Assembly (NCBI GenBank): GCA_033239525.1
Contig: BSYO01000024.1
Coordinates: 1,054,001-1,118,000 of the forward strand
DNA from: Nepenthes gracilis
Taxonomy: Eukaryota; Streptophyta; Magnoliopsida; Caryophyllales; Nepenthaceae
Reading direction: 5' to 3'
Length of the DNA stretch: 64,000 nt
Part shown: piece by piece, positions 46,601-53,560 of the stretch
How positions within the stretch are numbered: the first letter of the stretch is position 1
How the letters are laid out: each line of letters opens with the position of its first letter
The notes under the pieces: model-generated
What the model was told of the DNA's origin: nothing
What the model saw: the letters and a program-made list of their open reading frames with translations, nothing else
Database searches by the model: none
Made by a program: the position numbers and the translations under genes

Positions 46601-49329
46601 TAAAAACAAACAAACACTAGTAAGGGTCAGGGCATGCCATTTAGTGGTACCAGGGACAAGTTCAGATTGTAAGATTTAAGAAAAACGGTCCTGGTTTTCT
46701 GAATTGTATTTAGTTCAAACTAGGAGTTGATGGTATTCTTGAAGCTGTTAAATTTGAGGATTGAGCCAAGTATTGGGTTGCCAAGTTCAATGACAAAGTA
46801 CTTTCAGATGGAATGGTACGACAAGCTGTATTTGTTTTTTTTGGTTAATTTTAAGGGGGAAGAGAAATTTCATTGTAACATATAGCTTTTCCATGCTAAT
46901 AGAGATTAATGTCATGATTTTAATCTATAATTATGTCATGCTATAAACTTGAGAATAATTAAGACATGATGGGATACTAATGACCCCTTATAAAGAGAAT
47001 TAGGGAACAAAAATTATATCATGCTCAGGTGTAGATATGCAATTTTTCACTGTGCAAGGGAATATCACCTTCTCTGACATAGTTGAACGTAGTTTTGCCA
47101 TGGGTGGGAAACCTAATATTTTTAGTCCTCTAATTCAAGTCCAGTCCAGTCCGCTAAGTTAACTAGTTTTAATTTGAGTCCAAGGATGCGTTGATTTCCA
47201 GTTGCATCCTTACACAATGAAATAAATTGCATGGACAATTAATCTACCAACATCAACAAAATTTACCCCACAAACAAACCTAATTTCATCAGTGATTCCA
47301 TGATGATGAATGACAAGTTTTGCAATTCCATTCTATGCAATGAAGCCTTTTCTCACAATGTTCATAAACAACTTCCAAAATTCTAAGATAAATTACAGAC
47401 TCTTTTTCACAATTGTGCAACAAAAGATCCATATGGCAACATCCAGAACTAGTAATCTTACCTTTTGGTGATGCATTCTAGGGTTACATATACTGGCATT
47501 TTGAGAGTTCAGATTGTACAATTGTCCTTAATGTTATTTCTGTATGTGTCATGCCTAAAATGTGATCTACCCACTCCTTTAGCTCTTTTATGTAAGGTGA
47601 TCTACATTATTTCATGGAAATTTCTTATGCATGCAATTAGCATAGTCTACAGACAAGTGGGATTTGTTGACTCAGAAACTCTGTTGTTGTGCATTGAGGT
47701 ATGCTGGATTGTTGAAAGGTCCAACATAAAACCGAACTAGGTTAACGTAGAATCAAGGCCTATGTAACGGAGCAAGAAATTGGATATATGTCAAAGAGGC
47801 AGATTGACCGAGACGTAGTTGCTGGATAACGAATAGTTGAGTAGGCAAGAACACAGTTACAATGATGACGGAAGACACTTCAGCCAAGGCGTCATCAACG
47901 ACTCCTCAAACCCACAATCATAAACACGGTAGTTATAAAACATCCCACGCAACCGCTTAGAAGAGAAATAATAGACAAAGAAATGAAAAGCGAACCATCC
48001 CTCGTATAGATCGGTTACAACTCTTCAAAGGGGCAACAATACCCTGATCAAGAGCCATAACTTCATTGGAAAAGAAACAGTCGCAACACAACAGTCGATA
48101 ACTCCTCAAAATAGAGTGGGTAAGTTATTCTATGGGAGATTACTCAATGCCCTAAATGTAAACTCAGAAATCCCATAAATGCAAAGCCCCTTTGCATAAG
48201 AAGGGATTTTGAAAAATCCTGAGAAAGACAAGAAAAATCATAGGATATTAATATCCCTCCTATAAAGAGAATAGGAGCAAGCCCTTCAGACAATCTCCTC
48301 CACAAAAAATACAAAGTTGGCGAGGAGCACTGCTCTCCGTAGTCCTTCAACATTCTTTCAATCTCAAGCATTTTAAATCGGTTTTTACCTTACTGGCTTG
48401 AGCATTCGAGAATAAACCGGAGAATTAATCCCAAACCTCTAAATTCTCATTTTGATTTGTGGTATATATGAACAGTGTTGAAAGATCTAAAAGCTCACTT
48501 TAAAATCTCTCAGATCAGATTCTAAATTCAAGATACGTATCGGTGTATAGGACAAAATGGTGACAAATAAGTCTTGTATTGTCGGTTCTTACACTATATT
48601 GTTTTGCCAAAAGGGGATCATGCACACATACAAATTAGGTAGCTCACAAAACAAGAGGGTAGCAATTCACCCGTGGATAGGACCCCCTAAGGGAATGGGT
48701 GTAACTGTTTCAAACACAAAAGGAGGTACAAAATGAAGGCAGGGAAGGAACTTTTCACAGTTAAGGCGTCAATAGATCAATAGGCTGCCTGAACTTGAAC
48801 TCATAGATGTGGGGCAGGAGTCAACTAGTAGAGAGTTGAAAAATCTCCGGAACACATATTATTACTCCCATAGTAGACAAAAACTTTATTCTAATGAGGC
48901 AACAACCATGCCACGTACAAGAATCATTTTCCTAAATGAAAAAAAAAAAAAAGGGAATCACAAGTTACAACAAGTTATCATGTTTTAAATATAAGGCTGG
49001 AATCCTTCCAAGTGGATCCATATATCTAGAAGTAGACATCACAGTGGCAAAAACATTGGTGAAACTTTAAAAGGTATATGAAAGCAGAAACAGAATTCAA
49101 ATTATAAAATACTGAACACCATGTTACCTCTATAACAGAGCCAGCAGCAAGATAAGAAGCTTCAGATGAGCCTTTGTTTAAATATATGGAATTAAATCTA
49201 GAAGCAATCCTATCCCTTTTTGAATCGTACTGTTTGGAGCTTATATTCCGTATCAAACCAACATGACCTTCAGAGTGCACTGAAAGTAAGTATTTATCTT
49301 CTGCTGCTTTGGAACTGAAAACCTCACAT
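12000..49329 (-). CDS. HDA5: class II histone deacetylase, HDA5/HDA18-like (partial, 7 exons)
   Basis: The enzyme removes acetyl groups from lysines of histones and other proteins using a Zn2+ ion; plant members of this class are found in nucleus and cytoplasm. Joining the seven minus-strand exons (49329-49128, 37744-37598, 37458-37346, 35767-35556, 25684-25620, 12340-12164, 12086-12000) gives 1,003 nt in one continuous frame, about 334 residues covering most of the deacetylase domain. Present are RPPGHHAE (catalytic His pair), [12 protein letters not shown] (Asp and His zinc ligands), SAGFDA (zinc Asp) and LALEGGYN (transition-state Tyr). All visible introns begin GT and end AG, and phases agree at every junction. 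The N-terminal exon(s) and the C-terminal tail were not found. The closest recalled relatives are Arabidopsis HDA5 and HDA18, so the symbol is by similarity. TE-filled introns make the gene at least 37 kb. Confidence 0.93.
12164..12340 (-). CDS. HDA5: HDA5-like exon f (LEGGYN exon)
   Basis: 177 nt, 59 codons, phase 0 at both ends. Acceptor TTTACCAG, donor ACT|GTGAGG. It encodes [19 protein letters not shown], then [16 protein letters not shown] and [10 protein letters not shown]. The Tyr in GGYN stabilises the reaction intermediate. Reading past the donor hits a stop, which supports splicing there. A scrambled partial copy lies at 10,660-10,830. Confidence 0.95.
12803..12824. repeat. poly-T run (22 bp)
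   Basis: An uninterrupted run of T. The mosaic copy at about 11,313 has only 8 T followed by A. Confidence 0.9.
12913..13153. repeat. tandem duplication, 2 x about 120 bp
   Basis: Unit 1 (12,913-13,032) and unit 2 (13,034-13,153) match closely, both containing TTCTTCTCATT, GAACTACATAATTTCTC and ATATATTTAGTCCCTCA. They lie in the intron and no coding role is seen. Confidence 0.85.
13154..15385. other. intron DNA, unrecognised
   Basis: No gene could be supported. Short open frames (13,556-13,894 and 14,457-14,657, plus strand) show no recognisable domain. The stretch 13.9-14.9 kb has coding-like composition and could be an old LINE body, given the LINE RT fragment right after it, but I cannot show it. 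Confidence 0.4.
15386..15480 (+). pseudogene. LINE (non-LTR) reverse-transcriptase fragment
   Basis: The open frame gives [18 protein letters not shown] followed by RNYHRKK. This matches the RT block of plant L1-type LINEs in which a (F/P)GR.I.DNILLAHE.V stretch precedes the catalytic region. The rest of the RT is lost; the next recognisable sequence is a copia LTR. Confidence 0.65.
15608..15897 (-). repeat. copia 1 3' LTR (left)
   Basis: Read on the minus strand it begins TGTTAGTATGATATCAGGAC, next to a purine tract, and resembles the right LTR (CATATAT-rich start, repeated AATCAATC.AGATC blocks, CTAATTA). The far end near 15,608 is approximate. Confidence 0.65.
17040..17260 (-). pseudogene. 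copia 1 reverse-transcriptase fragment
   Basis: The minus strand at 17,062-17,101 reads [13 protein letters not shown], the copia RT block usually written (Q)MDVKNAFL.G. To its right (upstream in the element) WKPIG-like text near 17,205-17,215 fits the start of the RT domain. The YVDD region could not be read, and frames are broken on both sides. Confidence 0.65.
18403..19102. mobile_element. 700-bp non-autonomous DNA element with GAAGCACGGA termini
   Basis: It begins GAAGCACGGACA and ends TATCCGTGCTTC, a 12-bp terminal inverted repeat with one mismatch. The left 200 bp are crowded with GGACAC, GACACGTGT and related palindromic motifs; the right end has TCGGTGTCG and GTGTCCGTG counterparts. 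The middle is AT-rich without coding sequence. It interrupts copia 1 and so is younger than it. No clear target-site duplication is seen. The superfamily is uncertain (hAT- or Mutator-like MITE). Confidence 0.65.
20100..20500 (-). pseudogene. copia 1 gag relic (UBN2-type)
   Basis: The minus strand reads [15 protein letters not shown], then [11 protein letters not shown], a TVKEIIELL segment and [14 protein letters not shown]. This succession (LW.H.DG, W.LGS.E..I, A.E.W..L, DFY.GF.NLW) is the copia gag (UBN2/Retrotran_gag) pattern. Stops interrupt it. Confidence 0.7.
20482..21446. repeat. tandem duplication (2 x about 480 bp) of the copia 1 LTR end and leader
   Basis: Unit 1 (20,482-20,961) and unit 2 (20,962-21,446) are close copies. 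Each holds leader sequence, a degenerate primer-binding site and the inner part of the LTR. Unit 2 also has an 18-bp internal repeat (CCAATGGATCAAAGATTC twice, about 21,097-21,132). Matching minus-strand hydrophobic open frames occur in both (20,578-20,814 and 21,104-21,313), but I consider them chance ORFs in leader DNA. Confidence 0.85.
21345..21627 (-). repeat. copia 1 5' LTR (right)
   Basis: On the minus strand it starts TGTCATCATGATGTCATGAT, similar to the left LTR start. Just left of its inner end, GACTCTACCATA (21,327-21,338) is the complement of a decayed copia primer site (TGGTATCAGAG-type). Divergence from the left LTR shows an old insertion. Confidence 0.65.
21630..22610. other. 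intron DNA, nothing recognised
   Basis: AT-rich sequence without a supported gene or clear repeat. Confidence 0.5.
22611..22654. repeat. (CT)22 microsatellite
   Basis: 44 bp of perfect CT dinucleotides inside the large intron. Such arrays are usually length-variable. Confidence 0.95.
22655..23590. other. intron DNA, unrecognised
   Basis: A minus-strand open frame of 80 codons (22,661-22,903), rich in Lys and Ser, has no family I recognise. Around 23,040-23,160 the word GGTTGTGA(C/T) recurs several times. No gene is claimed. Confidence 0.4.
23600..24770 (+). pseudogene. 3' end of an L1-type LINE (RT tail and zf-RVT relic)
   Basis: Across shifted frames the plus strand gives [11 protein letters not shown] and [11 protein letters not shown] (about 23,995-24,070), then [17 protein letters not shown], the region after the RT in plant LINEs. 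At about 24,380 [14 protein letters not shown] fits the zinc-binding zf-RVT domain (hLFf.C.f...w). A short tail, HIQ/ITHLLN, and an A-rich stretch (AATAATAAAAAAAATAC, 24,758-24,774) end it. There is a small internal duplication of GATTAGACTGCTGC near 24,018-24,043. It is decayed and opposite in strand to the host gene. Confidence 0.65.
24775..25619. other. intron DNA, nothing recognised
   Basis: AT-rich with no feature beyond the adjoining exon splice site at 25,619. Confidence 0.5.
25620..25684 (-). CDS. HDA5: HDA5-like exon e (65-nt microexon between giant introns)
   Basis: 65 nt: two bases completing Ala, then 21 codons reading [20 protein letters not shown] plus K. Acceptor GAAACAG, donor AAG|GTTAGC. 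Despite being tiny and flanked by introns of about 9.9 and 13.3 kb, it keeps frame, splice sites and the conserved DPLGGC and TPYGY motifs. This is good evidence that the gene is still under selection. Confidence 0.93.
25685..26290. other. intron DNA, unrecognised
   Basis: Between about 25,830 and 26,060 the base composition is less AT-rich and a 75-codon minus-strand frame exists, but I recognise no domain. The rest is AT-rich. Confidence 0.4.
26304..26550. mobile_element. MITE-like element, copy 1
   Basis: It begins ATGGAAATATTAGCC and ends GATATCGATATTTCCAT, giving a 10-bp inverted terminus (ATGGAAATAT/ATATTTCCAT). The inside shares ordered words with copies 2 and 3: a GTATCAGTATTGAG-type block, CAGCTTACGATTTTTAAA and CGACCGATATCGATATT. 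There is no coding capacity. Confidence 0.6.
26593..26888. mobile_element. MITE-like element, copy 2
   Basis: It begins CCATTGATGAAACTATTAGC and ends AATATTTTCATCCATGATA; the ends are imperfect inverted repeats over about 28 bases. It shares with copy 3 the start TACCATTGATG and internal GGCTGATAAGTAT/CAGCTAATATGTAT, CAGCTTATGATTTTTCAA and ACCGATATCAATAC blocks. It lies head-to-tail with copy 1, separated by about 40 bp of TATATA-rich sequence. Confidence 0.6.
26889..26990. repeat. compound microsatellite (TATC/TATA/GTGCA)
   Basis: TATCTATCTATC, TATATC and TACATA runs followed by alternating GTGCATGTGCACGTGCAC. It borders MITE copy 2. Confidence 0.8.
27290..28450 (-). pseudogene. RTE-type LINE reverse-transcriptase relic
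   Basis: The minus strand resembles the RTE class of plant LINEs. At 27,786-27,822 it reads [13 protein letters not shown], the family's LFADDIVLVDE block, with the second catalytic Asp changed to Asn. Further left come a DIT.RIKL segment (about 27,590), then YQHVQKWMW and a [10 protein letters not shown] stretch (about 27,390-27,450), matching the late part of the protein. Many stops and frame shifts interrupt it. The 5' portion (28.0-28.45 kb) is weak. It has the same strand as the host gene. Confidence 0.6.
28451..29180. other. intron DNA; isolated copia primer-site-like motif
   Basis: No gene seen. At 29,141-29,158 the minus strand reads TTTTATGGTATCAGAATA, much like a copia primer-binding site (TGGTATCAGAGC). 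No matching gag was recognised to its left. Confidence 0.35.
29183..29395. mobile_element. MITE-like element, partial copy 4
   Basis: It contains the shared blocks TCAAAATATC, ATTATCTGACATGTCAAAT, GACTGTGGCCAATAGAGATA and CAATATTTTCATC that mark the right half of the 26.3/26.6/32.8 kb family; the left half is weak. Its right end abuts a copy of the copia 2 LTR. Confidence 0.4.
29250..29650. repeat. direct duplication (2 x about 210 bp) at the left LTR of copia 2
   Basis: ATAACCACA followed by AT-rich LTR text and TATTCT(A/C)ACAATTTT occurs at 29,391 and again at 29,601. Preceding words (CAATTCTCA.AAATTTTTTTCCTTC) also repeat, at about 29,284 and 29,490. The copies are diverged. Confidence 0.65.
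29770..30110 (-). pseudogene. copia 2 RNase H relic
   Basis: The minus strand near 29,850-29,890 carries CDNQV and an IQYFM-type text corresponding to the copia RNase H block that begins DNQ.A. and includes NP.FH. The homologous block in copia 3 (51,282-51,488) is better preserved. Stops and an indel break it. Confidence 0.55.
30484..30640 (-). pseudogene. copia 2 reverse-transcriptase fragment, active site lost
   Basis: Minus strand: [15 protein letters not shown], then [18 protein letters not shown]. The YMHN replaces the catalytic YVDD. This is the core motif of copia RT with both aspartates gone. Confidence 0.75.
31900..32150 (-). pseudogene. copia 2 integrase fragment
   Basis: Minus strand near 32,060-32,150: HESSCSNT, then, after a frame break, [14 protein letters not shown] and [14 protein letters not shown]. 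This corresponds to the copia integrase block with NG..ER.NRHL.E. and the following SVL region. The catalytic Glu area is damaged. Confidence 0.65.
32773..33060. mobile_element. MITE-like element, copy 3 (nested in copia 2)
   Basis: It begins CCATTGATGGAAATATCAAC and ends GATACTTTCATTCGTG. Internal shared blocks: ATGATACGTATCAGCTAATA, GGTATCGGGGCCCTCAGATA, TAACGATTTTTAGAATA and GCAAACCGATACCAATAC. It is the best-preserved copy in the window and sits between the integrase and gag parts of copia 2. Confidence 0.65.
34268..34353 (-). repeat. copia 2 5' LTR remnant
   Basis: The minus strand starts TGTTAGAATATATTGGTAGA and continues with GAATATGTT and GCTGTGGTATATTCC, matching the left LTR start (TGTGAGAATATATTGCAGTA, from 29,644). 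Only about 85 bp remain between the start and the primer-site relic, so it is truncated. Confidence 0.6.
34354..35555. other. intron DNA, nothing recognised
   Basis: AT-rich; contains a short direct repeat (AAATTCTTAAGGATAGTTTG twice near 34,374-34,420) and the 3' side of the intron after exon d. Confidence 0.5.
35556..35767 (-). CDS. HDA5: HDA5-like exon d
   Basis: 212 nt: one base finishing the Arg codon, 70 codons, then one base of an Ala codon. Acceptor TTGTATAG, donor GCAG|GTTGGT. It encodes [39 protein letters not shown] and ends VSAGFDA, whose Asp is the third zinc ligand. The following intron is about 9.9 kb. Confidence 0.95.
35768..37345. other. intron between exons c and d (1,578 bp)
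   Basis: A GT-AG intron on the minus strand. No transposon text was recognised in it. Confidence 0.7.
37346..37458 (-). CDS. HDA5: HDA5-like exon c (zinc-ligand exon)
   Basis: 113 nt, starting in phase 0 and ending with two bases of an Arg codon. Acceptor ATTGCAG, donor CATAG|GTAGAA. It encodes [18 protein letters not shown], then [19 protein letters not shown]. The Asp and His of DWDVHH bind zinc. A 139-nt intron separates it from exon b. Confidence 0.95.
37598..37744 (-). CDS. HDA5: HDA5-like exon b (RPPGHHAE active-site exon)
   Basis: 147 nt, 49 codons, both ends in phase 0. Acceptor GAGCAG, donor ACA|GTGAGT. It encodes [20 protein letters not shown], then [17 protein letters not shown] and [12 protein letters not shown]. 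The GHHAE pair of histidines forms the charge relay, and GFCLFNN lines the pocket. The preceding intron is about 11.4 kb. Confidence 0.95.
37745..39827. other. right part of the intron before exon b, unrecognised
   Basis: AT-rich non-coding DNA, start of the 11.4-kb intron. No feature is supported. Confidence 0.5.
39828..42050. repeat. probable solo LTR of a gypsy (chromovirus-like) element
   Basis: The block starts TGTCATGACCCAACC and ends GGGGCATCA (TG...CA ends) over about 2.2 kb, has no coding sequence, and contains text such as CCCATGCCAAGATCCGATAT and CACCTCCCGATTGGCTAGG, which I associate with long LTRs of plant Del/Tekay-type gypsy elements. Flanking 5-mers (AAACA and TAAAA) do not match, so a target-site duplication is not seen and the ends are uncertain. 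Confidence 0.4.
42051..43191. other. intron DNA, nothing recognised
   Basis: AT-rich sequence; an A17-type run near 43,165-43,180 is the only notable feature. Confidence 0.45.
43192..43493. repeat. tandem duplication, 2 x about 150 bp
   Basis: Units start at 43,192 and 43,349 (AGGGTCAAG/GGGGTCAAGC then ATAACCTCCAAATTAACTA) and share AAAACCTCCTC, AAAAGGTTCCAG.GCTGCTAA and CATAATTTTAACCT. No coding role. Confidence 0.85.
43750..46950 (+). repeat. two diverged copies of an about 1.5-kb repeat, head to tail
   Basis: Copy 1 (about 43.75-45.3 kb) and copy 2 (about 45.37-46.95 kb) share ordered blocks: a TTAG.AAGG start, a TTGTATG region translating to VLYSYYF-like text in both (about 44,140 and 45,900), a GAGCTCCC/GAGCTGCC segment followed by TAGAGGTGAA or similar, a block reading TTCTTG.CCCTC, and GGCATTCAATGGTACCAGA or GCCATTTAGTGGTACCAG. 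Divergence is high. They may be LTRs of a chromovirus-like element, but termini are unclear. A GA-rich low-complexity tract lies at 45,471-45,511. Confidence 0.5.
46951..47740. other. intron DNA, nothing recognised
   Basis: AT-rich sequence with no supported gene; a 91-codon plus frame (47,465-47,740) has no recognisable domain. Confidence 0.45.
47741..48500 (+). repeat. solo-LTR-like remnant of a Tat-type gypsy element
   Basis: The right part (48,390-48,430) reads TTACTGGCTTGAGCATTCGA and then GAATAAACCGGAGAA, matching in order the LTR of element 1 at about 2,315-2,345 (TTATTGACTTGAACGTCGGA). The left part is GC-richer than the host intron, as in that LTR. No coding region flanks it. The ends are not defined. 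Confidence 0.45.
48501..49127. other. intron DNA before exon a, nothing recognised
   Basis: Includes a 13-A run near 48,940. The donor of exon a is at 49,127. Confidence 0.5.
49128..49329 (-). CDS. HDA5: HDA5-like exon a (N-terminal part of the deacetylase domain)
   Basis: 202 nt: one base completing a codon, then 67 codons from [14 protein letters not shown] through HSEGHV to LAAGSVIE. Acceptor TTCGTTCAG, donor GAG|GTAACA (phase 0). [19 protein letters not shown] is the strongly conserved block of HDA5-type enzymes. The leading base implies an upstream exon ending in phase 2, which I could not find to the right within the window. Confidence 0.92.
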
Positions 49330-50930
49330 CTGAACGAAATAGATGAGTACAAATTAGAATATCTTAAATCAAGTAGCACGGCAAAATGTGAAGGGAAACA
49401 GGTAGATTGCACTAATCAAGTAAATTATATGATTTTTATTTTAGAATATAAAAGTAATGCTAAACTTCATGGTATCTCTTAGATGTTATGTTTTATTTTA
49501 CTACTTAGCTTAGATTTCATCATTAGCTTTGCATTAGTTATCTGATTTCATAATTTCACCTATAAATAAACTGTTGGTTCAAAATGGAATTGAATTGAGC
49601 TTTCCATGTAGATCATTCTACATCAGCTCATCTGGCCCAAACCAATACATCACATACAGCACCAAACAACACTGGTATAGATCGATAACACACCCTATTC
49701 CCGTGGCAGGGTGAAAGAAAAGATGAAAACTAGTCATGCAAAATCTTGTAGGTCATAAATTTAAAAAAAGAAAAAGAGCACAAAAGTGAAGTTTACCTAT
49801 GACAGCCTGTAACTTGCATACTAGCAAACACCAATGATTAAAGTGCCAGTTTCTATGCTGACTTCTTAGTTTGAATGATGTGTGACAAACCAAAATGGGA
49901 ATGTGGGGCATACATGTGCCGCCATTATAGAGTCTCAAAGATAAACCAAGATTCAACAATTAACGGCACCTTTGTTGGTTCATGCTTTATTGCAATCAGG
50001 GAAAGGGTTGCATTGCTTTTCCAAAGAAATTCAGCTGTAATCCAATACTAAAGGCATCTGGAAATCCAATGCTCCGATAAAACTTTCGTTCTTGACAGGA
50101 AGACGGCAAGGTGTTTTGGAAAGAAATCCAGCATTGGACTCAAAAAAAAAAAAAAACAAAGGGGGCTTTTTAGTTTCTGTCCTCTTTGATTGAATAATTT
50201 TGTGTCTATCCTTTTTTGAATCAGTCAATCAGCTTTTCTTACACTGTGAGTGTGATGATCCTGATGGAGTGGGATCAATCACAAGGAGAATTAAGGTGTA
50301 TTTGTTTAAGAAAAGAGAGGAATTCGGGAGGGAGAGTGAAGAAGGGGATGAGAAAACATAGAAAAGAAAGGAGATAAGAAGATAAACAAAGAAAGCAAGG
50401 GAATTCAAACAGAATTCAGTTCATTCATTTCAACATACTTGGCATCAATTGCAGCAGCCTTCTTCATAGCCTTATTTTACTTTGTTACGTAACAGAATCA
50501 GTTGTGGAAAAGCCATACAATAACAACTTATCCTCCTTAAGGCCATGCAACTACTTAACAGATAAGAAATTGATTCATACTTGCAATGTATATTTGCACA
50601 GGATTGATCGACTGATTTGTCGTAATTATTTTGATTTCGGCTTCATGAATTGTGATGGATTGGACAAAATGGTGTTTCTACCCAACAGCTATAGAGTGTT
50701 ACATATTGCATTCTCACATTGTCAATAGAATACACAATTCTTTCTTCTGGGGTTCCATTTAATCTTTTGTGGTATTTTGTGAACTAGAGTCTCAACTGTT
50801 GTACCCAATATCAACTCCAGCTTATTTGTTTTTGAAATAAATTTCAATTTGTTTCATTATAACATAGATGTATACATATGCTCCTTTTAAGATTATGAGA
50901 TGTAGGAATCTTCTGAAATGAGTCATCTTT
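49330..50930. other. intron 5' of exon a, nothing recognised
   Basis: Acceptor TTCGTTCAG at 49,330-49,338 on the minus strand. A 14-A run lies near 50,141. I searched for the HDA5 N-terminal exon (a HPE.P.R.-type text) and did not find it here. Confidence 0.5.
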
Positions 50931-51209
50931 TCAGTAGAATAGAAACGATAAGAAAAGATGAGATAGTCCCGTACTAGGGTTAATTCTATTCATATGTACA
51001 TATAGGTGTTATTTAGACATATCCAAAAGTACTAAACTACCCCTAAAAAAGAATAATCCTCAAAATATCCCAAAGTGCATTCCAAGAGTATATTCTAATA
51101 AATATTCTTACTAAATTAATCTTACAAAATAATATTTCTTAGCATATCCTAAAGTATATTCTAATAGTATATTTTAACAAATATTCTAATACTAATAAAT
51201 ATTCTAACA
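50930..51209 (-). repeat. copia 3 3' LTR
   Basis: It starts TGTTAGAATATTTATTAGTA immediately after the purine tract and has repeated AGAATATAC/AATATTTGTT words. The far end (about 50,930) is approximate. Confidence 0.6.
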
Positions 51210-51281
51210 CTCCCCCTCAAGTTGGAACGTATATGTTAATCATTCTCAATTTATTACAAATGTACATAACTCAAACTCCAA

Positions 51282-51610
51282 TTAAAGACAATGAAAATGC
51301 CAACAAATTGATCTCCAATCCTCACATGATGAATATGAATTAAATCCTGTTGGAGCTTTCTCACCGACAAAATAACAATTTACCTCAATATACTTCATAC
51401 GCTTGTGAAATACTGGATTTGATTTAATATGAATGGCTACTTGATTATCATAGCACAACAGAAAAGGCCTAAAAGTAGTACTCTTCATCCAATAGAATCA
51501 AGAAATTCTCACTTCACAAATGGCATGCGTCAATGCATGATATTCTGATTCCTCACTTGATCTAATTACTACATTTTTATTTGTTACTCTTTCATGACAT
51601 AATGTTACAT
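51282..51610 (-). pseudogene. copia 3 RNase H
   Basis: The minus strand reads NVVIRSSEESEYHALTHAIC (about 51,515-51,575), then, in the next frame, YDNQVAIHIKSNPVFHKR (about 51,380-51,450). Both are classic copia RNase H blocks (the SS.ESEY and DNQ.A..I..NP.FH motifs). A frameshift lies between them. Confidence 0.8.
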
Positions 51611-52129
51611 TCAACAGACAAACATTATCTAGCAATAGATTTTTGATCATACGATGATCCAATTCAATCGGCAACAAAAAAACCCTCAACCTGAGTGTGA
51701 CCAAAAAGCAAGATAATTGAGCCCAAACAGCAGGCCTTGTCTTGTTGTACTCTTGAAATATTTCATAGTACACATTATAGCTTCCCAATAAGGAATATAA
51801 GAAAAAAAAAAAGTGCCTCACAATTCTGTCGAGAAGGCAATAGCTAGGTGAGTTATGGTAAAATCACTGAGCTTACCAACTAGTTATTAGTACCTTTTTG
51901 GTTCAAAAATATATCCCTATCATCTTGTAATATCTTAATTCATGGATCCGTTGGAAAGTCATAAAGTTTTAAATCCAACATACCAATCTCACGAAGTAAA
52001 TCCACTGTGTACTTTTGCAAAAGAAAGATATCATGACAACACCTAGCAACCTCAATACTAAGGAAATAATACAAATTCTCGAGATCTTTGGTCTGAGATT
52101 GATTCTGAAGGAACAATTTTAAATCTGTA

Positions 52130-52510
52130 CTAGAATCACAATATCATTCATATGCACGAGAATAATAAACCTAGCACTAAAACAACGATAGAACCATAGA
52201 GTAATTATTGTTATAACAAGAGAGCCCAAACTCTAATACAACTTCACTAAATCTGCCAAACCACACTCGCAGGAATTGTTCAAACCATATAAAAACTTCT
52301 TCAGCCAACCAACAGATCTATACTCACCCTAAGCAACAAACTTTGAAAGTTGCTCCAAATAAACATCATCTTAAATATTACCATGTAAGAAGACATTCTT
52401 AACATTATTTGATATAAAGACCAGTAATGAGTAAAAGCTAATGAATTGAGAAACCAAACAGAAGTTAACTTAGCGATAGGGGAAAAAGTGTCAGTGTAGT
52501 TCACACCATG
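52130..52510 (-). pseudogene. copia 3 reverse transcriptase
   Basis: The minus strand 52,440-52,504 reads MNYTDTFSPIAKLTSVWFL, the RT opening of copia elements (Y.DTFSPV.K..SVR). At about 52,137-52,197 FYRCFSARFIILVHMNDIVI holds the active-site region, with YVDD changed to HMND. Stops separate the blocks. Confidence 0.8.
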
Positions 52511-53399
52511 TGTCTAAGTAACCCTTTAGCCATTAGTCGAACTTTCAGCCAATCTAAAGACCCATGGGGAATGATCTTCACTATGTAAACCTATTTAAAC
52601 CCCATGGACTTCTTCCTTGGAAGCTAAAAGACTAGCTCCAATGTGTGATTATACTTAAGAGAAACCATCTTTTCTCCATAGTTTTCTACCAACCAATATG
52701 AGAAATAGCCCAAATACAGATCGTAGCACACTAAGAAAGTACAAGACAAAGACAAAAGCCTATTGAGATAATGAAAAGCCAACACAAGTTAATATAGCAA
52801 ATAATAGATATTGAGCATTGCTACAATCACTCCATAATGCAATCCGAAGGTCTAAACTGATTCCCTAATTAGGGACAGTAGTGTCTATCATTGGAATGAA
52901 TGGCTTAATGGTACTAGGCTGCAGATCCACTCTCGAAGAAGAACCAAACATATTATGAAGACCACAAACATGTGTTAAACAATGGGAGGACAAAACATGT
53001 GACAGAGGTGCAGGAAATACAACCTAATGAACAACCTCATATATAAGGATATCGTCCTCGAGAGGAATACTTGACTATGGACTTACTAAAGACACATCTA
53101 AATAAAAATATATAGACTCATAAAATATGATATCAAAAGATACCAGAAAGTGTCCCAATTCTAGAAAAAATATCAATACCCCTTTTGGGTGTTAGGATAT
53201 CCAAGAAAAATACACCGCGAGGACTTGGAATCAAACTTGGTCACCAAAGACCAAATATCATGGACATAGCACACACTCGAAGATCTTTCGTGCGAAGAAA
53301 ATGTAACAGCCTTTTAGGAATAACACATGATAAGAAATCTCCCCTAAAGAAACAGTTAATGGCATCTAATCAATAAAATAACAAACTATCAACACTGCA

Positions 53400-53560
53400 C
53401 CTCTCCAAAAACTTTTTATGACTCCCATTTAGCTCTAGAAACCTCCATCAAATGCCTATTCTTCCTCTCACACACACCATTCTATCGGGGTGTATTAGGA
53501 CAAAATGACTCATGAAAAATCTCCTACTATAATAGGAATGACCAAAACGGCTAGAAAAAT
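53400..53560 (-). pseudogene. copia 3 integrase fragment
   Basis: Minus strand: HESFCPNTPR, a stop, then [20 protein letters not shown]. The NGV.ER.NRHL.E block contains the catalytic Glu of copia integrases, and it is kept. The rest of integrase is only vaguely readable towards 53.9 kb. Confidence 0.75.

Noticed and set aside
47465..47740. 91-codon plus frame
   Set aside because: No domain and AT-rich intron context; length is compatible with chance.
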